Part shown: one piece after another, positions 25,660 through 38,630 of the stretch
How positions within the stretch are numbered: position 1 is the stretch's first letter
Layout of the letters: every line of letters begins with the position of its first letter
Origin: Riptortus pedestris
Taxonomy: Eukaryota > Arthropoda > Insecta > Hemiptera > Alydidae
Assembly (NCBI GenBank): GCA_019009955.1
Contig: CM032231.1
Coordinates: forward strand, 91,843,001 to 91,907,000
Length of the DNA: 64,000 nucleotides
Direction: 5' to 3'
Notes under the pieces: generated by a model
What the model was told of the DNA's origin: nothing
What the model saw: the letters and a program-made list of their open reading frames with translations, nothing else
The model's database searches: none
Made by a program: the position numbers and the translations under genes

Positions 25660-25810
25660 TTTAAATAGGAGTACTTACAGTTTCGGACACTATTGGTTCC
25701 CTTCTTCAGCGCAGTTATATGTAGAGGAGGAGCAGGGATCACAAAACCGTCCGCACCCAACAATCCTCTACTTGCTTGTCATAACCAACGGCTAACAATT
25801 CAACTAATGA
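25660..25810. mobile_element. Family 3 foldback fragment
   Basis: Contains 'actattggttcccttcttca' followed by a 'gtagaggaggagcaggg' block, then 'tcctctact', 'tcataaccaacggctaac' in the opposite sense to 21850. It is a shortened version of the element at 21835-22200. Confidence 0.65.
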
Positions 25811-26541
25811 TCAGGGATATTTATTTCGCTGCGACCTTGATGCACCAGAAAGCATGTCCATTCATCATATCTATGGGTTTGTGTGTGTGAGTGTATACGA
25901 ACTATTTTTTATTTAGATGAACATTGACTGTTCTGATTGAAGATACGAGTACTTTGATGTTGATGAGCATTTTAATTTCATGATATCAATACATACCCGT
26001 ATAGTGGCCAACCGGTCGTCTCAGGTATAACAACACTGGATTTATAAGGAAGTCTGTTGACCGTCCACTCCTTAATCTTTACATTTCTTTGAACGATGCA
26101 TGGCTCTAATAAAGTAGTAACCTTTTCTCGATTTACTTCTTCTGCTTGGTTCTTGTCCATTTCAAAAACGACATCCATATCTCTCTCTCTATCTCTCTTT
26201 TTTTTTTTTTTTTTTTATCCTTCTTTACCCCCGCTTTACCTTAAGGCTGCCCTTTCTACAAGCGGTTCTTTCCAATTTCTTTTTTAAATTTTGAAACCCG
26301 AATTTGAAGAGGTCATAGTAGCTCGTCCTTACTACTCAGAAAAGGAGCAGTGAGGTCAAGCCTAAGTTCAATAAAATGTGGAGTGGTGAGCAAATATTTA
26401 AAAATCGGCAAAAGTCTTAGGGCGCCCGCAATTGGAATGCCGCTGCCTCTGCACAGTGGGACTCCAATAAAATCTTAAACTATACTTAATTTGCTATTTA
26501 AATTAAATTGCAACACTTTATATAATTTCTAACTTACATTT
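25811..26541. other. No gene identified
   Basis: A 66-codon minus frame (25978-26178) with balanced composition is not recognised. A short CT run and T-run lie at 26180-26218. Confidence 0.4.
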
Positions 26542-26770
26542 TTTTGGGGCTCAGGTTAGCCATGCGAGTTAAAGCGTTGGCCTTTATCTCACATGGTAAA
26601 CCTAGAGTGGCGAGTTCGATTCTTGCCTGGGCAAAGGAAATTATTTAGTGACGAAATTCATTAAATAACATCCTAAAATCCCACCCTGGCTAGAAAAGGG
26701 TGGTAACCTATAGATAACCCGTCCCAATTAGCCTGAGTTGCAAAAAGTGGACGTTAATAAATAATAATAA
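26542..26770 (+). mobile_element. tRNA-derived SINE, full length, 12-bp TSD
   Basis: Best copy in the window. The head GGGGCTCAGGTTAGCCATGC is followed by an A-box-like part, then 'ctcacatggtaaacctag', B-box-like GAGTTCGATTCTTGCC, the body and a (TAA)n tail. TAACTTACATTT is duplicated exactly at 26530-26541 and 26771-26782. The internal pol III boxes are inferred from position and resemblance to tRNA. Confidence 0.93.
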
Positions 26771-26783
26771 TAATAACTTACAT

Positions 26784-27475
<692 letters not shown>

Positions 27476-27478
<3 letters not shown>

Positions 27479-28315
27479 CGTATGTACAAAGAGAGAAAGG
27501 GAGAGAGAATATACTCTTAACTCTCTAGCCATCGTAATTTCGGTTTCGACGTTATCAGGTTCATTACTTAAGCATAATGGCCTATACCAGACCAGGAGAA
27601 GTAGGGTATTTGGATCTGCATTCCTATGGACCATGTGCTAAAATGGAATTGAAGTAAGATAATTGGTCGAGTACTTTTCCTCGTAGGACTTTTATTTTGT
27701 TGGCAGCCTTCACGGAAGTTGTAAGTAAGCTTGAAGGAGCACTGAGATGATAGGACTTCTGCATTTAAACATCCTATTTGGGAGGAGGATGATACCTCCT
27801 CAGAAGTGGAAAACCAGCTCCTCGACAACGTGCATAAAGACCGTGCCATGAATTTAAAGCAGGGGCCAGAGATAAAATTGTATAGGCTCCGTGCACTGTA
27901 GAATTTGAATAAGGTTCAGCAAGTACTGCTTTTCCCAAGTCATTGGCTGACGGAGGGAGAGGGAAATCGGCCTCCATTAACATCTCAGAAACTAGTGAGT
28001 GTTTTACAGCTTCCTTACCGCCATCCTTTTTAACTGGACTTTATTATTTTATGACATTCTTCTTATTTGTGTAGCTCTAGTGCTAGTCTATATTCGATCT
28101 AATGTATATATGCCAATGCCATTGCGTTTTACACTTATTTCATGTGAGGTGTTTAGATTTTTTATGTGTTTTAACGCTGTTGCTCACATTGTGATATATT
28201 AATGCGGGAAATAGTTCTTAATAACAGAGAGTCTACCCACCAATTTCTTTATTAAAACCCAAGGCCTTGTAACTAACGTGCTATCATTACGTGCTAACAA
28301 CAATACAAAAAAAAC
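27476..28315. other. No gene identified
   Basis: Overlapping short frames at 27568-27983 have no domain signal. The sequence is somewhat less AT-rich (27560-27990) than average, which could reflect an unrecognised older element. Confidence 0.4.
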
Positions 28316-28808
28316 AAAAAGTCCGTCACGCAGGGGCTGCGTAAACTAAGCAGATTTCCCACGTGAAGTTTTACAATAGAGAAATCTGCCTAATAATAAC
28401 AGTAATACGACGGTATCTCTAGACCTATTCACAAGGGACGAATAGTTACGGAAACGGCCGCACTAGCTCTCGTCGGATAGTCCCGAACATAGCCGACTCC
28501 TGCCCACCACACACACAATACAAATCCAAATATCTCGGTTAATATTCAAGATACAGAATAAATGTATAAAACAATATTTATAGTAAATTTAATTTGCAAT
28601 AAGATTAATTTTATACAATATTTCGATCCGACGCATAATAACGGAGATATTTTGAATTTTCAAAAATCTCCCCCTCTAAACCCTCTCTCCCCACCCACTG
28701 GCCCGATTTCAGCCATTAACGAACTTGATCTTTCTTTTTACATAAAACGCTTAAATATGAAGTTTCGTAACGATCAAACAAAAATTGCGACCTCTAGAGC
28801 GTTGACAG

Positions 28809-28871
<63 letters not shown>

Positions 28872-28884
28872 GGAAATCTGCTAA
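28316..28884 (+). mobile_element. Family 1 (HINE-like) element, 3' flank of array deleted
   Basis: Starts AAAAAGTCCGTCACGC with perfect hairpin and AAGCAGATTTCCCACGTG. It has the same 5' middle variant as 1146-1817 ('gaaacggccgcactagctc'), the common body and a (TA)n array at 28814-28867. Then it passes directly to GGGAAATCTGCTAA, so about 110 bp of the usual post-array segment and half the palindrome are missing. Confidence 0.85.
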
Positions 28885-29995
28885 AAGGAAATATGTAAGG
28901 TCATGTCATGTATAAAAAACTAACATTTGAAATGTTTTAACCTAAATAAAGTTACTAAAATCTGTCTTAAAAATTATCTTAGCTTAAAAATATTAAAATC
29001 ACAGTCAATCATATAATCTACATTGGAGTTTAAAACAACGTCATATAATCTAATAAAGCATAATTTAAAATATAGTTAAATCAGATAATACCTAAATTAA
29101 TATATACATATTTTGAACATGAAAACATCCATATGGTATAATTAAAATTCCTATTATTTAACAAAGTTCCAACCTCGACTGTATTGTCAACTTCTGGGTG
29201 GGCCAGGACAGACATTGCATTTCCAATTGCGCGTATATTATGAATTATTATATATGAATGTATTTACATTTTGAGCTATAAATGTTTACCTATAGGTGGT
29301 ATTATGCACTGAGACTCATTTTAATAATGTTTTTAATTAGATATTAATATATTATGCACTTTTGTGCGCATGAAAGTATTATGGAACAATAATTTAATTC
29401 AACATGAACGGACATGACTTTTTTTATATTTAAACCACCTTACAGCCCATTCAAGCTTTTTATAAAATATTTTAACATTACGTACTTTACGTTCAGTGCG
29501 TTAAATAATCTTTTGTTGTACGTCATCAATTAATAATATTGAACCTTCAAATATAAGAGAATTGAGATCATTATTGCAAAGTCTTTAAGTTCGTAACTGA
29601 TTGTGCTTCAAAGTTCAACGACCGGGAAGTTTATTCATTTATTTCAATGTTAAGAGCGCCTCACTCGGAAACACCTAATTAAAAATTGAAGCCAATAATG
29701 ATTCAAGTTTGGTATTGTTCCTTGTATAAAAGGTAAAAAAGTCTATCCCCCCACATTGCATTCGATTTATTAAGATATTTTATTAAAGTACAGACCCTTG
29801 ATAACCTGCTATGCTCTTGATGGATTATTCAACCAATTCAAATATGATTGTAGTAGATTTGTCTTTACGTAAATCAGCCAATATTGTCCGATGACGCAAT
29901 TTTTGAAAAATTTCTTGAATTGTCCATTCAATTCCACTTTGAAAACTCTGTTGAAAACATTCTCTCTCTCACTCTATATACATATGCACTTGTGT

Positions 29996-30000
<5 letters not shown>
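28885..30000. other. No gene identified
   Basis: AT-rich. The last 130 bp ('gacgcaatttttgaaaaatttc', 'ttgtccattcaattccact') are a decayed minus-oriented family 1 3' end leading into the TA array at 30001. Confidence 0.5.
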
Positions 30001-30087
<87 letters not shown>

Positions 30088-30090
30088 ACA
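30001..30090. repeat. Compound (TA)n(CA)n microsatellite
   Basis: TA units to about 30046, then CA units with an interruption to about 30090. Confidence 0.95.
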
Positions 30091-30372
30091 TTATATGACC
30101 AATCTTGAATAAATTCAATTTTCTACTACTATGGCTTTATGCAAGTTTTCCACATTTCGAATATTGTATGTTAACCAAGTAATTTGTATTTTTTGGGAGG
30201 CAGCCTATAGTAAACACCCATTTTTAATTATCCGATTTCCTTTTGAGTATTTCAGTAACTATACACGATATGTCCAGCTATTATAAATTTTCTAATTCCT
30301 ATGTACTATGGCTTCATGCTAGAAATAGAGAATGGAAGGTAACACGAGATCATATCGTATCATATTCCACCA

Positions 30373-30421
30373 CTTGGGAAATGTGCTTAGTTTACCCAGC
30401 TCCTGCGTGACAGATGTTTTA
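30373..30421 (-). mobile_element. Solo family 1 5' end
   Basis: GGGAAATGTGCTTAGTTTAC, then CAGCTCCTGCGTGACAG and T-run: the 5' terminal block in minus orientation with no recognisable body. Confidence 0.65.
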
Positions 30422-31615
30422 TAAATGAGTAGGCTCTAGCTGTTCTTCTGACAAGTATATATTTTCGCAATGAAAAGATTTTCAGCTAAGTAAATGGAGA
30501 TGATTTCCGAACTTACAGGTAACTATCTATCTCTATGATCTTATCTCCTCAGTTTTTTTCTCTTTCCCCAGAATAAGACGCCATTGAATAAAGAAATAGA
30601 AATTGAATATAAACATAAGGTATTTATTGATAAAGTTATTTAAGGAGAACTTGCATGAGTGGAAATGGTGTCTGGAAAATACAAATAACTGGAATAATGA
30701 TCTAATTAGAAAAATAATGTATGCAAAATTCTCAACATTATTCTGGATTGTATTCATTATGACGGAGATATTTCCAATTTTTCAATGTTCATACCCCCGT
30801 TAACTAAGGGCCTATACTTTTACATGATAATATCAAAATATTGAGTTTGGTCTCAAGTACTTGAATTTTATGTACCTCTCATTTAAATAAAAATAAGAAA
30901 AGAAGGCTATACTGAGTGAGCATACATGAACTTTGAACCTTTGTTCTCCAAATAGGCTAAATAAAATACAGTATTTTTCTATCACGATATTTTCAAGTTC
31001 CAGAGAGCTTTCGGAACCTCTTGCCTTCATCTCCAGAGCCAAAAGGAACGTGCCAAAGGAAAGGGTGTGCATTTTAACTAGGCGCACATCTTACTAGGAA
31101 CAGCAAATAGACACCCATATTTCAAATTCATTTAATAAAGTTTTTTTCAAATGGCCTTAAGATGATTTGAAGATGATATTGATTCCCCACGATTTGAAAA
31201 TTATTAAACAATTCATTGCAAATGAGGTTAAGCTTCCCCCCTCTTTTGTTTCTTTCTAAAAGGAGAAGAAAGAGCTGTACATTTTCCTTTCTTAAGAGTG
31301 CAATAGGAAACCTTTGTGTTTTCTTTATTTTCATGGAAGGAGAAAACCTTAGCATTCCCTCCGCCCCCTCCTTAAAAATGAAAGATACAAGTTCTGCGTT
31401 TTTCTTTCTTCCGAGTAGAAAACATTCGTGGGAATCCTCACAGAACAATCGAAATCACAGAAGGCATCAATAATGCTATTCTAATTCTTCAGGATAACTT
31501 AGAAGGCAGATAACGCAGAAGCTGCACTTAGGAAACTAAGCAGATATCCCAAATGTTGGAATACTATATTATATTTATTTGTTGTGGAGCATTCGCTGCG
31601 AGGCGATATTGCTCA
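30422..31615. other. No gene identified; possible retroelement tail at 30960-31090
   Basis: On the minus strand 'ggctctggagatgaaggcaa' followed by 'gaggttccgaaagctctctg' resembles the degenerate stem region found 3' of Penelope-type ORFs, but this is impression only. Opposed frames at 31128-31473 have no domain. A decayed family 1 5' end lies at 31515-31555. Confidence 0.35.
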
Positions 31616-32059
31616 TAAAAAAAAGTCCGTCACGCAGGGGCTGCGTAAACTAAGCAGATTTCCCACGTGAAGGTTTACAATAGAGAAATTTCACGAGAGC
31701 CGAGCACAATCAAGGAAACGGCCGAACGAGCAATTGGCGGGAGTCACTCTCGTCCGTTAGCCGTCAATTTAATAAAAGTGCAAATATCTCAGTTAATATT
31801 CAAGATAGAGAATAAATGTATATAACAATATTTATAGTAAATGTAATTTGCAATAAGATTAATTCTGTACAATTTTTCGATCCGACGTATAGTAACGGAG
31901 ATATTTCGAATTTTCGAAAATCCTCCCCTCTAAACCCCCCCCCTCCCACTGGTCCGATTTCAGCAGTTAACGAACTTGATCTTTCTTTTTACATAAAACG
32001 ACTAAATATCGAGTTTGGTAACGATTAAACAAAAATTGCGACCGCTAGAGCGGTAACAG

Positions 32060-32116
<57 letters not shown>

Positions 32117-32347
32117 GTAAGGTTAGAAACGACAGGTTAGAAAAAGCTTCCACCTGAGCCGAGAAATGACGAAGATGGCAGGCGTAATCCCGTAGTAAGT
32201 ATACCCGACTGTATATATATACAGTTTTGAACGGACCTCATTTTCGTCATCTACTAGGTAGGATCGATGGACATTTGAAGAAAAATTTCGAAAATTCCGT
32301 CATGAGTACAACCTCAATAGCTGATCTCCCTTAAGGGAAATCTCCTA
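31616..32347 (+). mobile_element. Family 1 (HINE-like) element, full length
   Basis: AAAAAAAGTCCGTCACGC, perfect hairpin, AAGCAGATTTCCCACGTG, a shortened middle ('gaaacggccgaacgagcaat'), the common body, (TA)n at 32064-32112. After the array an extra fragment of the subfamily A middle (32113-32215, 'aaggtaaggttagaaacgac') is inserted before 'ttttgaacggacctcatttt'. The 3' palindrome and CCTAA end are present. It is therefore a mosaic of two subfamilies. Confidence 0.85.
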
Positions 32348-32744
32348 AAACAATGAATATACGTAAATAAATTAAAGAATGAAAACATTAACAGAAATAA
32401 GTTTAACAATAAAATTAGAACAGAACAAACTAAGAACGCAACCAAAAACAAAATGCTACCAAAGAGACAAAAAACACGAATCAACAAATAAACTAAAAAT
32501 AAAATAAACAAAAACGATAGCGAAACATTAAATTTAACAAAAAAAAAATATTATAAAGAAACTAGATAATTAAAAAACTATAAAGACAAATGAAATTTCG
32601 AAAACAATTATATGCTTTCAATGGTTAAAATTAAAACTAAAATCAAATAAAAATTAGTATGTTCATAAATAAAATGAACAGATTAAATTTTTTAATATCT
32701 TAAACATTCACAATCATATGCACCCACTTTCTCTATCACACATA

Positions 32745-32747
32745 CAA

Positions 32748-32781
<34 letters not shown>

Positions 32782-32783
32782 AG

Positions 32784-32836
<53 letters not shown>
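32745..32836. repeat. Compound (CA)n(TA)n microsatellite
   Basis: CA array from about 32749, TA array to about 32835. Confidence 0.95.
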
Positions 32837-32839
<3 letters not shown>

Positions 32840-33019
32840 CTGTGTGTACATACATACTCAAAAATGTTAGCTGGAGTTAAAAAGATTTAATATAAGAAGA
32901 ATTAAAAAGAATTTTAAAATGTAATACTTCTAAATTATATATGTTATTGTCATGTAAATGTTGGAGTATTATGGGAATGTGAGGGCTTCCTTCAGTAAGT
33001 CGTGCAAGTCATGAGGGAT

Positions 33020-33400
33020 ATTTAGATGGAATACTATAAGCTGATGATCTCATCTCACCATCTATTCTCTAATTCTGTTGTAAGTAAAGATGAATTAAAA
33101 TGTTTGATGGAAAATCTACTTAAACTGAAAATCGTATGAGTAGAAGTGATGGTTTACGAAAGGCTGAAATAAAAAAAAAAATACAAATCGATAATTCGCT
33201 TAATATCCGAGAAACACCATGTCTAACAATAGTTGATGAAAATGTTCAACAAGATTGGTTATTGTAAATTTTATAAATGGGACTTATCATAGATATTTCT
33301 AATTATTATTTATTGTCCCCTCTCAACCCTCCCTCTCCCAAGGCCTATTCCAGCGATGGCCTAATATAATCTTTAGTTTAAATAGTCGAAATTTTAAATG
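33020..33400 (+). mobile_element. Family 1-like element, old subfamily C
   Basis: Shares with 60433-60955 and 44840-45100 the 'gatgatctcatctcacc' and 'tctattctctaattc' blocks. It then has family 1 landmarks: 'agtagaagtgatggtttacg', 'aaatcgataattcgcttaat', 'ttgtcccctctcaaccctcc'. Both termini are missing. Confidence 0.5.
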
Positions 33401-33714
33401 GGATTGAATAGTTATTTGGCCGTACCTTTGTAATATAGTTCCTGGCACAGCTCTTTGTTGACGGGTCGACCTCGATTTCCAACTCTGTTGAACTGGTTCC
33501 AGGAATGTATTCTAGAGATGTATAGCCTCGGGTTTGTAGTACACGCTGCCTTCATCATCTGGCCCATCCAATGCCTGACTGATGGCTAGTACCCGTCCGA
33601 CTTCTCTGTGGTCTCTATTTATTATGACTTATGACTCCATCGCTCATTTCGGCTTTAGACTTCAGCGAATCGGGACTTCTTTTCCTGGGAGTCTAAGATG
33701 AACTGTTCTCTTAG

Positions 33715-34277
33715 TTAGCAGATTTCCCTTGAGGGAAATCAGCTATTGTTGTCTTACTCGTGACGAGATTTTCGAAATTTGTCTTCAAATGTTCATCGAG
33801 CCTACCTAGGAGATGACGAAAATGAGGTACGTCCAAAACTGTACATATATAATTTGTCTGTTACCGCTCTAGCGGTCGCAATTATTTTTTAATCGTTACC
33901 AAACTCGATATTTATTCGTTTTATGTAAAGGGAAATTCTAAGTTCGTTAATGGCTGAAATCGGACAAGTGGGAGTTGGAGATTAGAGGGGGAGAAATTTG
34001 AAAATACGAAATATCTCCGTTACTAACGTCGGACCGAAAAAATGTATAGAATCAATATCATAGAAAATTAAATGTACTATAAATATTTGTATATACATTT
34101 CCCCTCTATCTTGAATATTAACCGAGATATTTACATTTTTCAGTTTTCAGCCTTCAGCAAACCCCCACTTCTACTCAAACAATACTCGGTTATGTAATAA
34201 AACACATCACATGAAGCTTAAATACCAAATACTGTTTTCAAGAGTCATTTATTTTACGATACATGCAAATATGTTCT
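33715..34277 (-). mobile_element. Family 1 (HINE-like) element, subfamily B, 5' end lost
   Basis: Begins TTAGCAGATTTCCCTTGAGG (palindrome with one change), followed by 'cgtgacgagattttcgaaat'. The (TA)n array is reduced to a few units at 33843-33850. The common and subfamily B bodies follow and end near 34277 without the hairpin terminus. Confidence 0.8.
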
Positions 34278-34556
34278 GGTGCCCCCTTCTTAAGTTTTTG
34301 AACTAATTAAATTTGATTGATTGAGATAAAAATTATTCTGATTCATGATAAATTCCAGTAATAGATATAGTAAATAGTTTTCAATCAAATTAATACGTTA
34401 TATTCAGATTTATTGCAGTAATTGTTTTTTTTTCCTTTTTGAAGTTGGCAGAAATGTTCGTTTACATTTCAGATGCTTTCCGTCGGGAAGGTTTCTTATT
34501 ATCGTTTGTATTTATTCACTTAATATTCATGGTGGTGTTGAGTTACCGGTATGTAG

Positions 34557-34627
34557 ATTTATCTATTGTTATACTTCACGCAGGAAATCTGCTTTGTTTA
34601 AGCAGCCCCTGCGTGACGTACTTTTTA
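34557..34627 (-). mobile_element. Solo family 1 5' end
   Basis: Minus-orientation block: 'gtagatttatctattgtt', 'cttcacgcaggaaatctgct', 'gcagcccctgcgtgacgtac' and T-run. It contains the internal GCAGATTTC/GAAATCTGC inverted pair but no body. Confidence 0.75.
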
Positions 34628-34668
34628 AAGAGCTTGTTTGGCGCATAGGTTATTTTCACTAAGATTAC

Positions 34669-34705
34669 GTTGCCAAGGGAACGTGGTGAGCGTTGTCATA
34701 GCAAC
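34669..34705. promoter_or_regulatory. Two RFX X-box-like sites (candidate promoter)
   Basis: GTTGCCAAGGGAAC (34669-34682) and GTTGTCATAGCAAC (34692-34705) both fit the imperfect palindrome GTNRCC-N(0-3)-RGYAAC bound by RFX factors. The second is an almost symmetric site. They sit in a locally GC-richer patch in an otherwise AT-rich region. Upstream is a solo family 1 end; downstream is a possible non-coding first exon with a GTAAGA donor. Whether this drives the candidate gene with exons from 37373 onward is inference. Confidence 0.4.
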
Positions 34706-34791
34706 GGAGCCACCCAGCTGAGAACAACAGAAAGTTGTGAAGTCTATTGTTTTCTTCTGCCGTTCACTCGTGTACATAGTTCCTTCTTTTC
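34706..34791 (+). other. Possible non-coding first exon
   Basis: Sequence between the X-box-like pair and a splice-donor-like TTC|GTAAGA at 34792. It contains no ATG, as a 5' UTR exon might. Support is only positional. Confidence 0.2.
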
Positions 34792-36331
34792 GTAAGATTT
34801 AAATATCTATATTTTAGAATCATATAAAAATAGTGTTGTGCTAGGATCATTCGTATTCGTTTAACGTAAAAACGTTAAAAAAAAACTATTTTAATGGAAT
34901 AGGTTTGCATTTTATCAAGGATATAATTGTTGGAGGTGAACAATATTTAGGTGGGATTCTTAAATGAGTAACTCACTACCTACATTTACGCCAGTAATGA
35001 CAACTCCGGGCATTAAATTTTCTGCTTTGCGAGCAGCTTTAGATGGATTTTGAGAAGCCATTTGAAAAATCAGTTGTACAAAGTGACCATGTATGTCAGT
35101 CGTAAGATGAATAGAAGAGTAGATATGCCCCAATAAAGTAGCCTTGGTACTTATTACATCGTGTAATTCATTTACATACGCTGATTATTGATTCTGCCAT
35201 CTCGAAAATGGATTTGTTGTAGGTAATATTGCACATCAACCCCACCCACTCATCCATCCGTAATATCTCATTAACAGCGATAAATGTATTCGTAATATTC
35301 ATTTTCTTATCACACAACCATGTTAACCGTACACTATAAAACCTTTCCAGATGATGAGGGTTCGCCATATATCAGTAGTAAAATATGAATTCCCATTTCA
35401 ACAATAGTCCGTCACGCGGAGGCTTTGAAAGCAAAGCAGGTTTCCCCTCTTTATCTTATTTTTTATCTAATCTGACAGTATCTATTCTCACTTTTTCCTG
35501 TAATAAGAAGCCAGGACAGGACTTGAAACCTAAGCTGAACTTGGAGTGTGCAGTGACTGAGCTGCTCAAAATAAAATTCACTTAAGTAGGAGTCGGCATT
35601 TTCTTTTCATCATTATTAAAATTAGAAATAATAGGCGTTAGTGCTCTTTTTCCAAACATAGTACTTTTATTTTCTTTGAGGAATTCCATCAACAGTATGT
35701 TTGCCTTTTTGATTGGGATGAATAATGAAGAGAATGTCGTTTGGACAATTAGTCAACTCAAGAGGAAAGTTTCCTCTTAGTAAAACGATAGCTCTTGATT
35801 GTGAACTCAATTAGAAGCAACGAGGAAAGTGCATTTCATGCTCCTCCAGACAAGTGGTCCAATCCGAAGCAGGCTACATTTACTTTGTATCGTTACTCCG
35901 TCAAACATAATGAAGGTAATCAACAGGTTGGAGCAATTTTCTAGCTCGGGTTAGAGCAATATTTTTAACACCATTCTCAAATAAATCCATTTGCAATACG
36001 GAAATTGAGCCCGCTCAAAAAACACAATGTGTCAGGGTGTGACGCATTTAATGATAAAACCAAAACTTAAATTTATTGTACATAACTCGCCAGGCTTGGA
36101 GTACTTCATTTGGAAGAAGATTTTGTCAGGCTCATGAGTGTCGTGTTTGTGTATTCATCGTCACTGTTCAGTATACCATTATTGAAGGAAAACATATCAG
36201 CAAGTTATATCATTTGTTCGTCCTTAATTATTTTGTTGCTGGATCATTCCAGCTGAGGCTTGTACAGAATCTTTCTAGGTTATTGAGGTATAGATCAAGT
36301 AAACAAGAACGTACAATCTTAATTTATTGAC
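34792..36331. other. No gene identified (possible intron)
   Basis: Short frames at 35168-35368, 35385-35585 and 36076-36330 are not recognised. A small family 1 5' end (35405-35446) is the only repeat noticed. Confidence 0.4.
35405..35446 (+). mobile_element. Solo family 1 5' end
   Basis: TAGTCCGTCACGCGGAGGCT, then AAGCAAAGCAGGTTTCCCC. The hairpin and subterminal repeat are recognisable with several substitutions; no body follows. Confidence 0.65.
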
Positions 36332-36908
36332 GAATTTGCATGTATTACGAATAATAAAGGTCTCTTGAAATCAATATTTGGTATTTAAGCTTAGAATAAA
36401 GTGGTTCATGATATAACAGCTTATTGTTAATGGCATGAGTAGAAGAAGGGGTTTACTGAAGGCTAAAAACTAACAAATCCAAATATCTCGGTTAATATCC
36501 ATGATAGAGAAAATATTTATATAACAACATTTGTAGGAAATTAAATTTGCAATAATATTGGTATACCCTTTTTCGAACCGACGCATAATAACTAAGATAT
36601 TTTGAATTTTCGCAATTTCTCCCATCTAATCTCCCCTCCCCCTCCCCACACAGTCCGATTTCTGCCATTAACGAACTTGATCTTTTTTTTTACGTAAAAT
36701 GCGTACATATCGAGTGTGGCAACGATTAAACAAAAATTGCAACCACTAGAGCGGTAGCAGACATATATATATATATATATATCATTTTGAACGGACCTCA
36801 TTTTCGTCATCACCTAGGTAGGATCGATGAACATTTGAAGAAGTTTTTTAAACATCGTGTTATGAGTACAACCTCAATAGCTAATTTTCCTTAAGGGAAA
36901 TCTGTTAA
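36332..36908 (+). mobile_element. Family 1 (HINE-like) element, subfamily B, 5' end lost
   Basis: Subfamily B body ('atatttggtatttaagctta', 'ggggtttactgaaggctaaa'), common body, short TA array 36763-36781, 'ttttgaacggacctcatttt', and 3' end TTCCTTAAGGGAAATCTG with a terminal change (TTAA instead of CTAA). Confidence 0.8.
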
Positions 36909-37372
36909 AATGATCCACATTTTATTTTTTACACATTGTTTACGAGGTTTCTCAACCTCAAATATTAGCAGAGATCAGCCTTTGTAACCTTGCAATTTTA
37001 TTTCGGGCTATATTCTACAGCCTCAGAGAAGAGTTATTTTAATGGAATGCTGTATTGGACAGAACGAAACTTATTTTCAATTTATTTAATGTCCAATGAT
37101 ACCGTGCTCATATGAATAGCAATATAGAAAGAGCTTTACTTTTTACTTTTAATACAAATTTTAAAAAGTGTACTGTCCCCTTCGTAAGTAGCAAGTTAAT
37201 AAGACAAGCAATTGTGAAGGCCAAGATATCTTTGAAAATTACCCCAGAAAACCTTGAGCTTTACAGCTAGTTAATAATAATTGGATGTAATTTTGTAGTG
37301 ACAATCTCTTTAATTTCTTATTTTTATAAAACTTGCGTTGGAAATTTACTAAAATACCTTTGTATGTTTCAG

Positions 37373-37410
37373 CTCAAGAGGAAAATGAAATGAAACAAAG
37401 CAAACCTCAG
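37373..37410 (+). CDS. Candidate coding exon A of an unrecognised gene
   Basis: 38 nt between acceptor 'ttgtatgtttcag' and donor CAG|GTAACC. Only one frame is open, entering with two bases of a split codon and leaving in phase 0: (A)QEENEMKQSKPQ. An in-frame ATG lies inside (MKQSKPQ), preceded by an overlapping out-of-frame ATGAAATGA, so this exon could hold the start codon. The exit phase matches the only open entry phase of exon B at 55065. The intron between them would be 17.6 kb and is full of transposable elements. No homologue is recognised; see exon C for the combined interpretation. Confidence 0.4.
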
Positions 37411-38630
37411 GTAACCCTTGCCAAGTAATATGTTTATGCTAGTTTTTTTTTTTATTAAATTCTTATTTTATGAGGTGAATAATGTGATTTTTCAAAATTA
37501 AGAAGGGATACTTCTTTACGTTGTTGACCATAATTTCAAGGATGATGGAGAGAAACGAGGAGATACTGGGAGATTACCAAGGTGGCCCGAGCCCAAGAAC
37601 AAATTTAAAAAATACTAGTGAATATTAAAAGATGTACTGGAATTCAACTTTTACTAATACTCAGCAACAGTTTAAATGATTTTATAGAAACTAATATTTA
37701 TAATTATGTAAAATAATTTTTTATAGTACTAAAAAGAACAGGTGAGGAGTTTGAGGTACATTAATAAACTTTCATTCTTAGGATTAAAATCTTATTGAGA
37801 ATTTAATAGGTTTAATTGGGGGAAGAACTTACCATATTTGGATTTTAGTTCTGTTTACTGGATAGAGTAGGGTACCGTCCAGTTATACCAATTGGGAGTA
37901 AATAATAATAAACGGATGCTATTTAAATGTAATGTGACATACACCACGTTCGCCCACTAACCAATATGGGGATGGAACAAGTATGTTGGGTATTATTGTC
38001 AAGAGGTTTACTCAGTAATTGTGTCAGAATGATATTGATATATCTGTGAAGGTAATATAACCACTCGCATGGAATTTCAAGTTAATTACTTGACATTCTA
38101 AATTAATTTAATTGGCATTTCAAATTGGCTTATTGGGCACTCGAGTCAAAACCGCAATTATACATTTTCATTAGTTTAATTAGTTTTCTATGTACATTCT
38201 ATTTCTTTTCATTTGGGGAGGAAAACTAGATGTTATATTTCTGCCAAATATTCCACCCGAAATGACCTCAAACATATTGTTACGTTTGTTAAAAAAATAA
38301 TAAACTGATGTTCAATCAAGAAGGCTGAAAACTGCAAAAATGACTTCCGGCCGAGTGGGCCGACTTGACTTTATATGGTTGTTTGTTGCATTTGGACAAA
38401 AACAGCAATATCATCAATCCCCAACACTTATCACACCGTATTTGAGTTCCCTGACCATGGGAAATCGCTGGAGACTAAGACTTTTTTTATTCTTATTTTC
38501 CTTTTTTCTCTTTATTTATTATTTTATTTTACTTTTTTCAATATGTCTCTTTAATTTTTTTCTTTTTCCCTTACATCTATAATTTCGAACATTTATATTT
38601 TAGGGTTGAAATAGAAATTCACTATATATG
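37411..38630. other. No gene identified (possible intron)
   Basis: AT-rich; nothing recognised. T-rich segment 38480-38580. Confidence 0.45.
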